Notes: generated from the letters alone by a model not told the origin. A stretch of DNA of 35,912 nucleotides from Flavobacteriaceae bacterium (GCA_947478365.1 CANJWG010000007.1:1-35912); one strand, 5' to 3'; counted from the first letter of the stretch, positions 9,170-19,603 are shown. Made by a program: numbers and translations.

Positions 9170-9961
9170 ATGTCAGAAGTATTAAATGTGCCAACAATGG
9201 CAGAAATGATTGCTCAAGGCAAGCAACCCGAAGTATTGTTTTGGGTTGGTTGTGCAGGTAGTTTTGATGATAGAGCAAAAAAAATAACCAAGGCTTTTGT
9301 ACGTATTCTAAATCGAGCGAATGTCGAGTTTGCTGTTTTAGGTACAGAAGAAAGTTGTAGCGGCGATCCTGCAAAACGAGCGGGTAATGAGTTTTTGTTC
9401 CAAATGCAAGCCATGATGAACATCGAAGTTCTGAATGCCTACGAAGCTAAAAAAATCGTAACTGCTTGCCCACATTGTTTTAATACACTGAAAAATGAAT
9501 ACCCAGAATTGGGTGGAATATATGAAGTAGTTCACCATACTGAATTTTTAAAACAACTTTTAGATTCAGGAAGGTTGACTATTGAGGGTGGACAATTCAA
9601 AGGTAAAAGAATTACCTTCCACGATCCTTGTTATCTTGGAAGAGCTAACAACGTTTACGAAGCTCCAAGAGAATTGATCGAAAAACTGGATGTTGAATTA
9701 GTAGAAATGAAACGTTCAAAAGCTAATGGTTTATGTTGTGGTGCCGGTGGTGCCCAAATGTTCAAAGAACCAGAACCAGGTAGCAAAGACATCAATGTGG
9801 AAAGAACCGAAGAAGCTTTAGAAATCAAACCAGATATAATTGCTGCGGGTTGCCCGTTTTGCAATACCATGATGACTGACGGTGTAAAAGCTAAAGAACA
9901 AGAAGCCAATGTTAAAGTAATGGACATCGCTGAATTAATTGCCAATGCGCAGGATTTATAA
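9170..9961 (+). CDS. (Fe-S)-binding protein with two CCG domains (HdrB/LutA-like)
   Basis: VGCAGSFDDRAKK, ACPHCFNTLKNEYPELGG, FHDPCYLGRANN, GLCCGAGGAQMF, AAGCPFCNTMM. Confidence 0.92.
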   Translation: MSEVLNVPTMAEMIAQGKQPEVLFWVGCAGSFDDRAKKITKAFVRILNRANVEFAVLGTEESCSGDPAKRAGNEFLFQMQAMMNIEVLNAYEAKKIVTACPHCFNTLKNEYPELGGIYEVVHHTEFLKQLLDSGRLTIEGGQFKGKRITFHDPCYLGRANNVYEAPRELIEKLDVELVEMKRSKANGLCCGAGGAQMFKEPEPGSKDINVERTEEALEIKPDIIAAGCPFCNTMMTDGVKAKEQEANVKVMDIAELIANAQDL

Positions 9962-9981
9962 ATCCTTAATCCCAAATAATA

Positions 9982-10464
9982 ATGTTTATCCCTTTTGAAA
10001 ATTTACCGGAAGACTCTAAAATTTGGATTTACCAATCCAATCGTAAATTTTCAGATGATGAGATGGCAGATATCGAAAATGATTTAAAAGTATTTATCGA
10101 AAATTGGTCAGCACACGGAACCGGATTGGAATCGTCTTATCTATTGAAATACAATCGTTTCATCATTCTTGCTGTCAATCAGGAAGTGCAACAAGCAACT
10201 GGTTGCTCTATAGATTCTTCGGTGGCTTTTATCCAAAAATTGGAACAAATATACGATGTCGATTTGTTGGACAAAATGAATGTTACCTTTAAAAACGGAG
10301 AGCATATTGCACATAAATCACTGATTGATTTTAAACGAATGGCTAAAGAAAAAGCTGTTACTGCTAACACTATTGTTTTTAACAATTTGGTAAATAGCAT
10401 CGAAGAATTTAACGAAATTTGGGAAGTTCCTGCAGGCGAAAGCTGGCACAGTCGTTTCTTTTAA
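9982..10464 (+). CDS. Conserved protein of unknown function
   Basis: 160-aa ORF MFIPFENLPEDSKIWIYQSNRKFSDDEM...GESWHSRFF, in line with the Fe-S genes; no Walker A motif. Confidence 0.8.
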   Translation: MFIPFENLPEDSKIWIYQSNRKFSDDEMADIENDLKVFIENWSAHGTGLESSYLLKYNRFIILAVNQEVQQATGCSIDSSVAFIQKLEQIYDVDLLDKMNVTFKNGEHIAHKSLIDFKRMAKEKAVTANTIVFNNLVNSIEEFNEIWEVPAGESWHSRFF

Positions 10465-10473
10465 TCCATATAC

Positions 10474-13400
10474 ATGAAAAGGCTTTTATTCAGTTTAGGT
10501 TTATGTATAGGACTGCTATTTCTGGTTACGAATTGTTCGTCGACTAAAGTTGTCAACCAATCAGTATCAATTTTCCCAAAAGCTGATATAGCATCTGAAG
10601 AAGAAGTTTATATTCCTCACTTAAAAGCCGACCGAAAGAACTTTTTCCTTGAGACTTTAGCAGAAACAAAATGGGTAGACAGTATTTACAATCAAATGTC
10701 TTTTGACGAAAAAGTGGGGCAATTGTTTATGGTTGCTGCTTATTCAAATAAAGATACTATACACACTAACGCTATTGAAAAACTAGTAACCGAGAATAAA
10801 ATCGGTGGATTAATATTTTTTCAAGGTGGCCCAATGCGTCAAGCGCGCTTGACCAACAAATACCAGTCTCTTACTAAAGTTCCTTTATTTATTGGGATTG
10901 ACGCCGAATGGGGATTGAATATGCGCATCGATTCTACTTTCCGTTATCCTTTCAACATGACTTTGGGTGCCATAAAAGATTTAAAATTGATTGAAAAAGT
11001 GGGAGCGAGTATGGGTGTTGAAAGTAAACGTATGGGAATTCATTTCAATTTTGCTCCCGTTTTAGATATCAATACTAATCCAAAAAATCCAATTATTGGT
11101 TATCGTTCTTTTGGTGAAAATAAAATTAATGTTACTGAACACGCTATTGCCTTGATGAATGGCGCACAGAGACAGGGAATTTTTTCTACGGGAAAACATT
11201 TTCCCGGACATGGTGATACCGCAACCGATTCTCACAGTACATTACCTGTGGTAAATGCTTCTTTGGAACATATTGAAAAGATAGAGTTGTATCCCTACAA
11301 GCGTATGTTTGACGAGGGTTTAGTTTCTGTAATGGTGGCTCATTTGAATGTGCCAAGTTTGGAACCTCGTGAAGGTTACCCAACTTCTTTATCCTATAAT
11401 GTTGTAACAAATTTGCTCAAAAGTGACTTAGGATTTGATGGATTGATTTTTACGGATGCCTTAAATATGAAAGGGGCAAGTAATTTCAAAGCTCCTGGAG
11501 ATATCGATTTGGAAGCCTTTATGGCGGGTAATGATATTCTTCTTTTTGCAGAAAACGTTCCGCTTGCTTTCGAAAAAATATGTATGGCTTATCAAGACAG
11601 TCTTATTTCAGATGCAAGATTAGCGGAATCGGTAAAGAAGATTTTACGCTTTAAGTTCAAAGCAGGATTAAACAACCACAAACCTACCGAAGTGATCAAT
11701 TTGTATAATGATTTGAATCCGATATCGAATGAAACGTTACAATATGAATTGTATGAAAACGCCGTTACGGTTGTCAAAAATGATGGTAACATTCTTCCTA
11801 TTAAAAATCTGAATCAGAAAATTGCCTATGTAAAATTAGGTGATGATACCAACAGTTCTTTTGTCACTACTTTAAAGAAATATACTGATGTTACTGAAGT
11901 TTCAGAAACTAATATAGATACTTTAATGGCTAAATTGACCGATTATGAAACGGTAATTATTGGATATCACAAATCGGATAAATTCTGGTGGAAATCGCCA
12001 GAATTGACCGTGCCTGAATTGCAGTTAATTGATTCTATTGCCTCTAAAAAGAAAGTAATTATTGATTGTTTTGCCAAGCCATATTCCTTATCAAGGATTT
12101 CGAATTTAAATGAAATTCCGGGCCTAATTGTATCCTATCAAAATGGAAACATTGCACAGGAAGTTTCGGCTGAGTTAATTTTTGGCGCAATTGATGCCAA
12201 AGGATTGCTCCCGGTTTCTATCAACAGCACCTTAAAAGCAGGTTACGGAATCACCACTAAAAAACTCAACCGATTGGGATTTGCCACTCCGGAAAGTGTG
12301 GGAATGAGTTCAGAGAAACTCAGCCAGATTGATTCGTTTGCACAAAAAGCCATTGATGGTAAAATGGCTCCAGGGATGCAGATTTTGGTAGCTAGGAAAG
12401 GAAAAGTTATCTATCAAAAATCATTTGGAAAACAAACATATGATGGCGATGTTAAAGTTAGTAATAGCGATTTATATGATGTAGCTTCATTAACTAAAAT
12501 GGTAGCGACTTTGCCAAATGTAATGCAGGTATATGACCAAAAGAAAGTAACACTCGAAACTACTTTAGGAGAGATGTTGCCGGTATTTAAAGGTTCTAAC
12601 AAGCAGAATATTACTTTTAAAGAATTGTTGTCGCACTATGGCAGAATGCAAGCATGGATTCCTTTTTATAAAGCCACTTTAGATTCGACTAAAATGCCAA
12701 TGGAGAAATACTATCGTAAAATATATAGCGAAGGATTTACCAAACGTGTTTCTGATAGTTTGTATTTGCGCGATGATTATCATGACACTATTATGAAACG
12801 TATCATCGAAAGTCCACTTATCGATAAAAAAGAATACCGCTACAGCGATTTTACCTTTATTATTTTGAAAAAATATCTTGAAAAAATCATGGGCAGACAA
12901 CTAGATGAATTGGCTACTAACAATTTCTACAATACACTTGGAATGAATAATACACTTTATAATCCTTTAAAAAAGTTCGATAAAAGCGTAATTGCTCCAA
13001 CCGAAATAGATACATATTTCCGTCATGATACCATTCAGGGTTATGTTCACGATATGGAAGCAGCTATGGAAGATGGAGTTGGAGGGCATGCAGGGATTTT
13101 TTCCAATGCCATGGATATAGCAAAGATAATGCAGCTGTATTTGCAAAAAGGTAACTATGGCGGACAGCAATATTTTTCAGAAGCTACGTTTAAAGATTTT
13201 AATACGTGTTGGTTTTGTGGTGAAGGAAATCGTCGCGGATTAGGATTTGATAAACCGCAATTAAGCGGAGGTGGACCAACATGCGGTTGTGTTTCAATGT
13301 CGAGTTTTGGGCATACCGGTTTTACAGGAACTATGGCTTGGGCTGACCCCGAAACCGAAATTGTTTATGTTTTCTTATCCAATAGAACTTATGCTGATTC

Positions 13401-13482
13401 TAATTTGCCAAATAAACTTTCAAAAGAAAACATTCGCGAAGACATTCAAAAAGTCATTCAGGATGCAATTATAGAGAAGTAG
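10474..13482 (+). CDS. Lipoprotein fusion: GH3 beta-N-acetylglucosaminidase (NagZ-like) plus beta-lactamase-fold serine hydrolase (AmiE-like)
   Basis: Lipobox LVTNC; GH3/NagZ motif GKHFPGHGDTATDSHSTLP and FTDALNMKGAS; C-terminal SxxK (SLTK), YSD and HTGFTG motifs of the class C beta-lactamase fold. Confidence 0.9.
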   Translation: MKRLLFSLGLCIGLLFLVTNCSSTKVVNQSVSIFPKADIASEEEVYIPHLKADRKNFFLETLAETKWVDSIYNQMSFDEKVGQLFMVAAYSNKDTIHTNAIEKLVTENKIGGLIFFQGGPMRQARLTNKYQSLTKVPLFIGIDAEWGLNMRIDSTFRYPFNMTLGAIKDLKLIEKVGASMGVESKRMGIHFNFAPVLDINTNPKNPIIGYRSFGENKINVTEHAIALMNGAQRQGIFSTGKHFPGHGDTATDSHSTLPVVNASLEHIEKIELYPYKRMFDEGLVSVMVAHLNVPSLEPREGYPTSLSYNVVTNLLKSDLGFDGLIFTDALNMKGASNFKAPGDIDLEAFMAGNDILLFAENVPLAFEKICMAYQDSLISDARLAESVKKILRFKFKAGLNNHKPTEVINLYNDLNPISNETLQYELYENAVTVVKNDGNILPIKNLNQKIAYVKLGDDTNSSFVTTLKKYTDVTEVSETNIDTLMAKLTDYETVIIGYHKSDKFWWKSPELTVPELQLIDSIASKKKVIIDCFAKPYSLSRISNLNEIPGLIVSYQNGNIAQEVSAELIFGAIDAKGLLPVSINSTLKAGYGITTKKLNRLGFATPESVGMSSEKLSQIDSFAQKAIDGKMAPGMQILVARKGKVIYQKSFGKQTYDGDVKVSNSDLYDVASLTKMVATLPNVMQVYDQKKVTLETTLGEMLPVFKGSNKQNITFKELLSHYGRMQAWIPFYKATLDSTKMPMEKYYRKIYSEGFTKRVSDSLYLRDDYHDTIMKRIIESPLIDKKEYRYSDFTFIILKKYLEKIMGRQLDELATNNFYNTLGMNNTLYNPLKKFDKSVIAPTEIDTYFRHDTIQGYVHDMEAAMEDGVGGHAGIFSNAMDIAKIMQLYLQKGNYGGQQYFSEATFKDFNTCWFCGEGNRRGLGFDKPQLSGGGPTCGCVSMSSFGHTGFTGTMAWADPETEIVYVFLSNRTYADSNLPNKLSKENIREDIQKVIQDAIIEK

Positions 13483-13532
13483 TTAATTATTATTAGAAAA
13501 GAAACAACTAAATTTATAATTATATAAAAATA

Positions 13533-14732
13533 TCACTCTTCACCATCATCCAACTTAAATGGATAGTCTCCAAATAGGGTCGCCAGTCTTTTAGCTTGAT
13601 AAGTTTTCTTAGTAAACTTATTAGACAAAACAATAATGGTGACTTTCTCTTTTCTTAAATTAATAAAACAGGAAGTGTTTCCATGCCACCAACCGTTATG
13701 ATAATAAAAAGGTTCCCCATTTTCAAACTCAGTCATTCTGATACCTAAACCGTAATTACGTATTCCTTTGCTTTCATGACTATAACCAGTATATACTTTT
13801 TTAAGCAGATCCGGATTAAGAAAAAAAGGAGCATAGCGTGCTTTGTCAAATTTCAATAGGTCTCTAGGAGTTGAATAGATGTTTTTATCTCCGTAAATTC
13901 CATCCAGATAATCAATACCAATTTCTACATTATTTCCTTTATAGGATGGTGCAATCATGTTACGGTCTTTCGCAATATCAAAAACAAAAGTATCTATCAT
14001 ACCAAGCGGTGCGAAAATCATTTCTTTCATCGCTTCAGGATATTTCAATCCGGTAACCTTTTCAATGATTAAAGCAAGCATTGCATAATTAGTATTGCAA
14101 TAGCTAAATCCTGTATCGGTTGGTCTTTCTAACGTAATTTCTTTCTCAACCATAATTTTAACTATGTCTTCATTGGTAAGGGTTTCTTTCTTATCCCAAT
14201 TACCATTTTCAAAAGTGAAATAGGCATAATTTCTCATTCCGCTGCGATGATTAAGCAGCGTTTGAATTGTAACATCTGGATAAGGAAAATTATCGATTAT
14301 AGTATTAACCTTTTGGTCCAAACTAATTTTTTTAGCATCAATAAGCATTAAGACCGCCGTTGAAGTCAATACTTTACTCACAGAAGCGATATGTAAAGGA
14401 GTATCTTTAGTTATGTTTTTGGCCGTTCTTTTATTGGCATAACCCATATAATTTTCATAAATTATATGCCCATTTTTTGCTACCAAAAAAGCTACATTAT
14501 CATTTTTTTCTGACCAAGTTTTCTCAAAATAACGGCTAACACTATATTTTTTATCATTTACATAAGCAGAAGTTAGTGCAGATAATTCTTCCTTTAACGG
14601 CTGCATTACCGGTATACCGTTTTTATTTACCTTAATAATTCCATCTTCAGTCTTTTCTAATTTGGAGCAAGAAACAGTAAGTAGAAGAATTGCTAAAATT
14701 TGAGTAGTATTGAGGCTGATTTTAGATGTCAT
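13533..14732 (-). CDS. Serine hydrolase (class C beta-lactamase fold) lipoprotein
   Basis: Lipobox LLTVSC, SVSK (SxxK), YCN (YxN), HNGWWHG. Start set at MTSKISLN (14732); the ORF can extend to 14753. Confidence 0.87.
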   Translation of the reverse strand: MTSKISLNTTQILAILLLTVSCSKLEKTEDGIIKVNKNGIPVMQPLKEELSALTSAYVNDKKYSVSRYFEKTWSEKNDNVAFLVAKNGHIIYENYMGYANKRTAKNITKDTPLHIASVSKVLTSTAVLMLIDAKKISLDQKVNTIIDNFPYPDVTIQTLLNHRSGMRNYAYFTFENGNWDKKETLTNEDIVKIMVEKEITLERPTDTGFSYCNTNYAMLALIIEKVTGLKYPEAMKEMIFAPLGMIDTFVFDIAKDRNMIAPSYKGNNVEIGIDYLDGIYGDKNIYSTPRDLLKFDKARYAPFFLNPDLLKKVYTGYSHESKGIRNYGLGIRMTEFENGEPFYYHNGWWHGNTSCFINLRKEKVTIIVLSNKFTKKTYQAKRLATLFGDYPFKLDDGEE

Positions 14733-14865
14733 TATATTAATATTGAAAAACAAATATAATTATTCATTAAAGTTGTATTATTTCTTTTTTAGAAAGCTAT
14801 CAACAGGTTTTCCACAATCAGAATTGCTCAACAAAACATCAATAAAAAGTATTTTATTAAAAAGC

Positions 14866-14896
14866 TTTGAAATCGATTTCGTTACTACTACTTTTG
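14866..14896 (+). promoter_or_regulatory. Bacteroidota promoter: TTTG -N19- TACTTTTG
   Basis: TTTG at 14866-14869, TACTTTTG (TAnnTTTG) at 14889-14896, 19-nt spacing; ATG 21 nt downstream at 14918. A second TAnnTTTG (TAAATTTG) is at 14906-14913. Confidence 0.55.
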
Positions 14897-14917
14897 GCAC
14901 CTAAATAAATTTGCCTT

Positions 14918-16135
14918 ATGCAATTCGGAATTATAAAAGAAAGAAAAAATCCACCCGATAGAAGAGTAGTTTTCACACCTGAAGAGTTGGTCCGTTTACA
15001 AAAGGAATACCCTGAAGCCAAAATCAAAGTGGAGAGTTCAGATATTAGAGTTTTTAATGATGAAGCTTATAAAAATTTAGGTATGGAAGTAGCTGATGAT
15101 ATTTCCGATTGCGACGTTTTCTTTGGTGTAAAAGAAATTCCAATTGAATATTTAATTCCAAATAAAAAGTATTTTTTCTTTTCGCACACTATTAAAAAGC
15201 AAGTCCATAATAGAAAACTGCTTCGAGCAATTCTTGATAAAAAAATCGAATTATATGACCATGAAACTATCGTTGATGCTAATAACAGACGCTTGATTGG
15301 TTTTGGTCGCTATGCTGGAATTGTGGGTGCATATAATGGTTTTAGAGCTTTTGGAATTAAATATGATTTGTATACTATTCCAAAAGCAGAAACATTACAA
15401 AGTAAAGAAGATTTAATTAATCGATTGAAAAGACAAACATTGCCTAATATAAAAATTGTTTTAACGGGTCATGGTAAAGTGGGAATGGGTGCCAAAGAAA
15501 TCTTAGATGGTATGAAAGTAAAACAAGTTTCAACTGACGATTTCTTAAATAAAATATACACTCAGCCTGTCTACACTCAAATTGATGTTTTGGATTATAA
15601 CAAACGAATAGATGGAACTAAGGCAGGAAATAACCATGATTTCTACAAAACCCCAAAAGATTATACCTCCAATTTTGAACGTTTTACTAAAGTAGCCGAT
15701 ATTTTCATAGCCGGGCATTTTCATGGCAACGAATCGCCGGATATCTTAACTCGTGAAATGCTCAAGGCATCCGATTGTAAAATAAAAGTTGTAGCCGACA
15801 TTTCGTGTGATGTAGATGGTCCTATCGCTTGTACCTTAAAAGCTTCAACTATTGCAGAGCCATTTTTTGGGTATTTGCCAAGTGAGAACAAAGAAGTTCC
15901 CTATACACATCCGGGCTCAATAATGGTAATGGCGGTTGATAATTTGCCTTGTGAATTGCCTAAAGATGCCAGTGAAGGTTTTGGAGAAATGTTTATGAAA
16001 CATGTTATCCCTGCTTTTTTTAATGGAGATAAAGACGGAATTCTAGCTAGAGCCAAGATTACAGAAAAAGGAAAGTTGACACCAAGATTTGCCTATCTTC
16101 AGGATTATGTTGATGGGGATATGGGTAACAATTAA
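14918..16135 (+). CDS. Saccharopine-dehydrogenase-like NAD(P)-dependent oxidoreductase (AlaDH/PNT N-terminal domain)
   Basis: IIKERKNPPDRRVVFTPEELVRLQKEYPEAKIKVESSDIRVFNDEAYKNLG and GHGKVGMGAKEIL nucleotide-binding turn. Confidence 0.78.
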   Translation: MQFGIIKERKNPPDRRVVFTPEELVRLQKEYPEAKIKVESSDIRVFNDEAYKNLGMEVADDISDCDVFFGVKEIPIEYLIPNKKYFFFSHTIKKQVHNRKLLRAILDKKIELYDHETIVDANNRRLIGFGRYAGIVGAYNGFRAFGIKYDLYTIPKAETLQSKEDLINRLKRQTLPNIKIVLTGHGKVGMGAKEILDGMKVKQVSTDDFLNKIYTQPVYTQIDVLDYNKRIDGTKAGNNHDFYKTPKDYTSNFERFTKVADIFIAGHFHGNESPDILTREMLKASDCKIKVVADISCDVDGPIACTLKASTIAEPFFGYLPSENKEVPYTHPGSIMVMAVDNLPCELPKDASEGFGEMFMKHVIPAFFNGDKDGILARAKITEKGKLTPRFAYLQDYVDGDMGNN

Positions 16136-16158
16136 TTACTTTTTAAAAGTTAATAACT

Positions 16159-16191
16159 ATATAAAATCTCGATTTTTTTGAGATTTTATAT
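16159..16191. terminator. Strong AT-rich hairpin, likely transcription terminator
   Basis: Perfect 12-bp stem ATATAAAATCTC / GAGATTTTATAT around GATTTTTTT, then TTTTT; outer AATAACT (16152-16158) / AGTTATT (16200-16206) can extend it. Confidence 0.75.
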
Positions 16192-16229
16192 TTTTAAAAA
16201 GTTATTATATTTAAACAAAATTATTTTCA

Positions 16230-16640
16230 ATGAAAAGATTCATCTGTATTGGTTTACTCATTTTAGGAATTGAGGTTCAATCTCAAAGTGTTAAATCACC
16301 TTCTAAAGAAATTACACTCAACTTCTCTTTATCTGAAAACGGGAAACCAATTTATAATGTTTTCTATAAAAATAAGCCGGTAGTATTGCAAAGTAACATG
16401 GGTATCAAACTAAAAGCTGATGGTGATTTAAGTGATAATTTTCGTATAGACAGCATTGGTCAAAAGAAAGTAAACGAAACTTGGCAGCCAGTTTTAGGAG
16501 AACAGTCCAACATCAAAAATAATTACAATGAAATGATTGTTGCGCTATCACAGTCATCATCAAATAGAAAGATAAATGTCATTTTCAGAATGTTTGACGA
16601 AGATATTCCTTTTCGTTGGCGAAACAGCTATTTCTTTTAA
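16230..16640 (+). pseudogene. Truncated GH97 (SusB-like alpha-glucosidase) N-terminal domain remnant
   Basis: Signal peptide, then SPSKEITLNFSLSENGKPIYNVFYKNKPVVLQSNMGIKLK...NETWQPVLGEQSNIKNNYNEMIVALSQ...IFRMFDEDIPFRW, the GH97 N-terminal pattern; stop 7 codons after the FR[YW] motif, no catalytic domain. Confidence 0.8.
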
Positions 16641-16668
16641 TCCCATCAATTAAACTAATTTCATTATT

Positions 16669-18321
16669 ATGAGTGCAACTAACACGAATTATTCTGCTCT
16701 TTATACCTTAATTACCGTCTTTTTCTTTTGGGGTTTTATAGCAGCAGGGAACAGTATTTTTATTCCTTTTTGTAAAAGTTATTTTTCACTAGATCAGTTT
16801 CAATCGCAGTTGGTTGACTTTGCATTTTACACAGCTTATTATATTGGAGCTTTGTTACTTTTTGCATTTGGAAATTTAAATGGAAAAGATGTGGTTGGAA
16901 AATGGGGTTATAAAAAAAGTATTGTATATGGTTTATTGTTTTCTGCGCTAGGAGCTGGAGCAATGATTATAGCGGTTGAAGCTAATATGTATGCTGGAAT
17001 GTTGTTAGGCTTGTTTATTGTTGCTTTAGGATTTTCATTGCAGCAAACAGCAGCTCAACCTTTCGCAATATTATTAGGTGATCCAAAAACAGGAGCAAGC
17101 AGGGTAAATCTTGGTGGTGGAATAAATTCATTTGGAACAACAATTGGTCCTATAGTAGTGGCTTTGGCATTGTTTGGAACTGCAGCTTCCGTTTCTGAAG
17201 AACAAATAAAAAGTTTAGAGCTTAATAAAGTGATTTTCATGTATGTTGGAGTTGGTTTATTGTTTTTAGCTGCTGCAGTTTTATTCTTTTTTTCAAAAAA
17301 AGTGCCAAGTGGTATTTCTGAAGAACCAATTGAAAAAGCAAATAAAGCTTTAAGAATTTTAGTCATCATGACGATTTTATTAGCGGCTTGTTTTGTTCCA
17401 ATATTTAAAACCTATCAAATAGACACCACTACTTTTGAAGCTATCCAATTAGAAGATCTAGAAAAGTACAGAATGTATTGGTTATTTGGTGCTCTAGCGG
17501 TTGTAATAGGTGGATTATTATTTTCTTATTCATCAGCAAAAAAAAATGCCGAAGGTTGGGGCGCCATGCAATACCCACAATTGGTTTTGGGTATGTTGGC
17601 TATTTTTACTTATGTAGGTGTTGAAGTCGCTATCGGAAGTAATTTAGGAGAATTATTAAAGTTGCCAGAATTTGGCAGTATACAATCTTCGGATATTGCT
17701 CCTTATATTTCTATGTATTGGGGAAGTTTAATGATTGGTCGTTGGGCTGGTGCTATTAGTGTTTTTAACTTAAAAGGAACGAATAAAACTTTAGCATTAA
17801 TATTTATTCCATTGATAGCATTCGGGATTATATTAGGAGTAAATATACTTTCAGGAAAAGACATGAAGCCATTATATTATTATATTGTTTGTGTAATGGT
17901 TCAAATTGGAGCATTCTTTTTGAGTAAAGATAAACCAGCAAGAACCTTAATGATATTTGGAAGTTTTGGAATTATAGCTATGTTAGTTGGGTTGTTTTCT
18001 TCAGGAACAGTGGCTATTTACTCTTTTCTTGCAGGTGGATTGGCTTGTAGTATTATGTGGCCAGCTATTTTTACTTTATCAGTACTTGGCTTAGGGAAAT
18101 ATACATCTCAAGGTTCTGCATTTTTAATTATGATGATTTTAGGTGGTGGCATTATTCCGCCAATTCAAGGAAAACTGTCTGATATTATTGGAATTCACCA
18201 ATCTTATTTTGTAGCTGTAGTTTGCTTTGCTTATCTAACTTTATTTGCTGTTTTGGTTAAAGGTATTTTGAAGAAACAAAACATAGATGTTGATGATATA
18301 GAAAAAGAAGTTAGTCATTAA
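16669..18321 (+). CDS. Sugar MFS transporter (FucP/glucose-galactose permease-like)
   Basis: [68 protein letters not shown]; polytopic membrane protein. Confidence 0.87.
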   Translation: MSATNTNYSALYTLITVFFFWGFIAAGNSIFIPFCKSYFSLDQFQSQLVDFAFYTAYYIGALLLFAFGNLNGKDVVGKWGYKKSIVYGLLFSALGAGAMIIAVEANMYAGMLLGLFIVALGFSLQQTAAQPFAILLGDPKTGASRVNLGGGINSFGTTIGPIVVALALFGTAASVSEEQIKSLELNKVIFMYVGVGLLFLAAAVLFFFSKKVPSGISEEPIEKANKALRILVIMTILLAACFVPIFKTYQIDTTTFEAIQLEDLEKYRMYWLFGALAVVIGGLLFSYSSAKKNAEGWGAMQYPQLVLGMLAIFTYVGVEVAIGSNLGELLKLPEFGSIQSSDIAPYISMYWGSLMIGRWAGAISVFNLKGTNKTLALIFIPLIAFGIILGVNILSGKDMKPLYYYIVCVMVQIGAFFLSKDKPARTLMIFGSFGIIAMLVGLFSSGTVAIYSFLAGGLACSIMWPAIFTLSVLGLGKYTSQGSAFLIMMILGGGIIPPIQGKLSDIIGIHQSYFVAVVCFAYLTLFAVLVKGILKKQNIDVDDIEKEVSH

Positions 18322-18384
18322 TTATTTTCAATATATTTACATATTCTTAATTACATCATGATGATATTATTCAATTAGTTTTTA

Positions 18385-19560
18385 ATGAAAAAGTTTTTAT
18401 TTTCTTTTATCTTATTACTATATTTTCAAGGTTATAGCCAAACTTTCATTCCTTATTATGGAACAATTGTTAGTCAAGTTTCTGAATCTAATGTACTGAA
18501 TAAACTAACTGAATTTGAAAACCTAGGTGTAAAAATAAGAGGAACTTCACCTTTACAAAACACCCTTAATTGGTTAAAAGCAGAATATCTAAGCTATGGT
18601 TATACAACTAATCAAATGCAAGAATATAGTTTTACAAACGGTTCTGCTACTTGTAAAAATTTGGTGGTAACAAAAGTTGGAACGCTTTATCCTAATTCAT
18701 TTATTATTTTATGTGGACATTATGATACGATAACAGGTAGAGGAACTAATGATAATGGAAGTGGTATTGTTACAATTTTTGAAGTAGCTAGGTTATTAAA
18801 AAATATACCCACAGAGTATTCAATTAAGTTTATTAATTTCAGCGGAGAAGAAGATGGATTAATAGGGAGTCAAAATTTTGTTTCAACAGTTGTTAACGGC
18901 ATTAACCCTAAAATGGATATTAAATTGGTTTTTAATATTGATGAAGTAGGAGGAAGAGCCGACATGATCAATGATACGATTACATGTGAAAGAGATACCG
19001 GAAGTCCAACATCTAATAATGCAGCATCGAACACAGTAACTAACGAATTGATAAACTGTGTTCAATTATATTCGCCTTTGAATACTTTCCTTAGTTATGC
19101 CTATGCATCAGACTATATGCCATTTGAAGATAATAATGAAATAATTACGGGTTTTTTCGAAAAGAATGAAACACCACACAGACATACAGCTACAGATTTA
19201 CTAATTAATATGGATCCTGTTTATGTATATAATATAGCTAAAGCAGCTACAGGAGCAATGCTTCATTTTGCAAAAGCTTCAACAACTACTCTTGATTTGA
19301 GTGATTTAAATGATACTCATCAAGTTGTTTTTTTTCCTAGTCCGGCAAAAGATTTTTTGAATATTAATTTAGGTAACTTATCTGATACAGAATATTCTTT
19401 TTCTCTAATTGATTTACAAGGGAAAATAGTTATCAAAAAGCATGTTGAAAACGTCCATTTAATAGAGTCAGTTTCTTTGGACGGCTTGTCAAAAGGAATG
19501 TATTTGGCGGTTCTGCAAACTTCTACTAAACGAATTACAAAAAAGATTATTGTAGAATAA
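18385..19560 (+). CDS. M28 family metallopeptidase with type IX secretion C-terminal sorting domain
   Basis: CGHYDTITGRGTNDNGSG, NFSGEEDGLIGS, NIDEVGG (M28 Zn-site motifs); tail VVFFPSPAKDFLNINL...GMYLAVLQTSTKRITKKIIVE is T9SS type A-like. Confidence 0.92.
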   Translation: MKKFLFSFILLLYFQGYSQTFIPYYGTIVSQVSESNVLNKLTEFENLGVKIRGTSPLQNTLNWLKAEYLSYGYTTNQMQEYSFTNGSATCKNLVVTKVGTLYPNSFIILCGHYDTITGRGTNDNGSGIVTIFEVARLLKNIPTEYSIKFINFSGEEDGLIGSQNFVSTVVNGINPKMDIKLVFNIDEVGGRADMINDTITCERDTGSPTSNNAASNTVTNELINCVQLYSPLNTFLSYAYASDYMPFEDNNEIITGFFEKNETPHRHTATDLLINMDPVYVYNIAKAATGAMLHFAKASTTTLDLSDLNDTHQVVFFPSPAKDFLNINLGNLSDTEYSFSLIDLQGKIVIKKHVENVHLIESVSLDGLSKGMYLAVLQTSTKRITKKIIVE

Positions 19561-19603
19561 TTTGACATAGATATAATAAAAAAAATCTACTTTCTAGGCT
19601 TTT

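Noticed and set aside
9982-10464. Possible 'ABC transporter ATPase' label for the 160-aa protein
   Set aside because: I recall homologues carrying this name, but no Walker A/B or ABC signature is present, so the function is left unknown.
14906-14913. TAAATTTG as the promoter giving a leaderless transcript for the 14918 gene
   Set aside because: TACTTTTG at 14889-14896 has a correctly spaced (19 nt) TTTG box and fits better; TSS mapping would be needed to decide.
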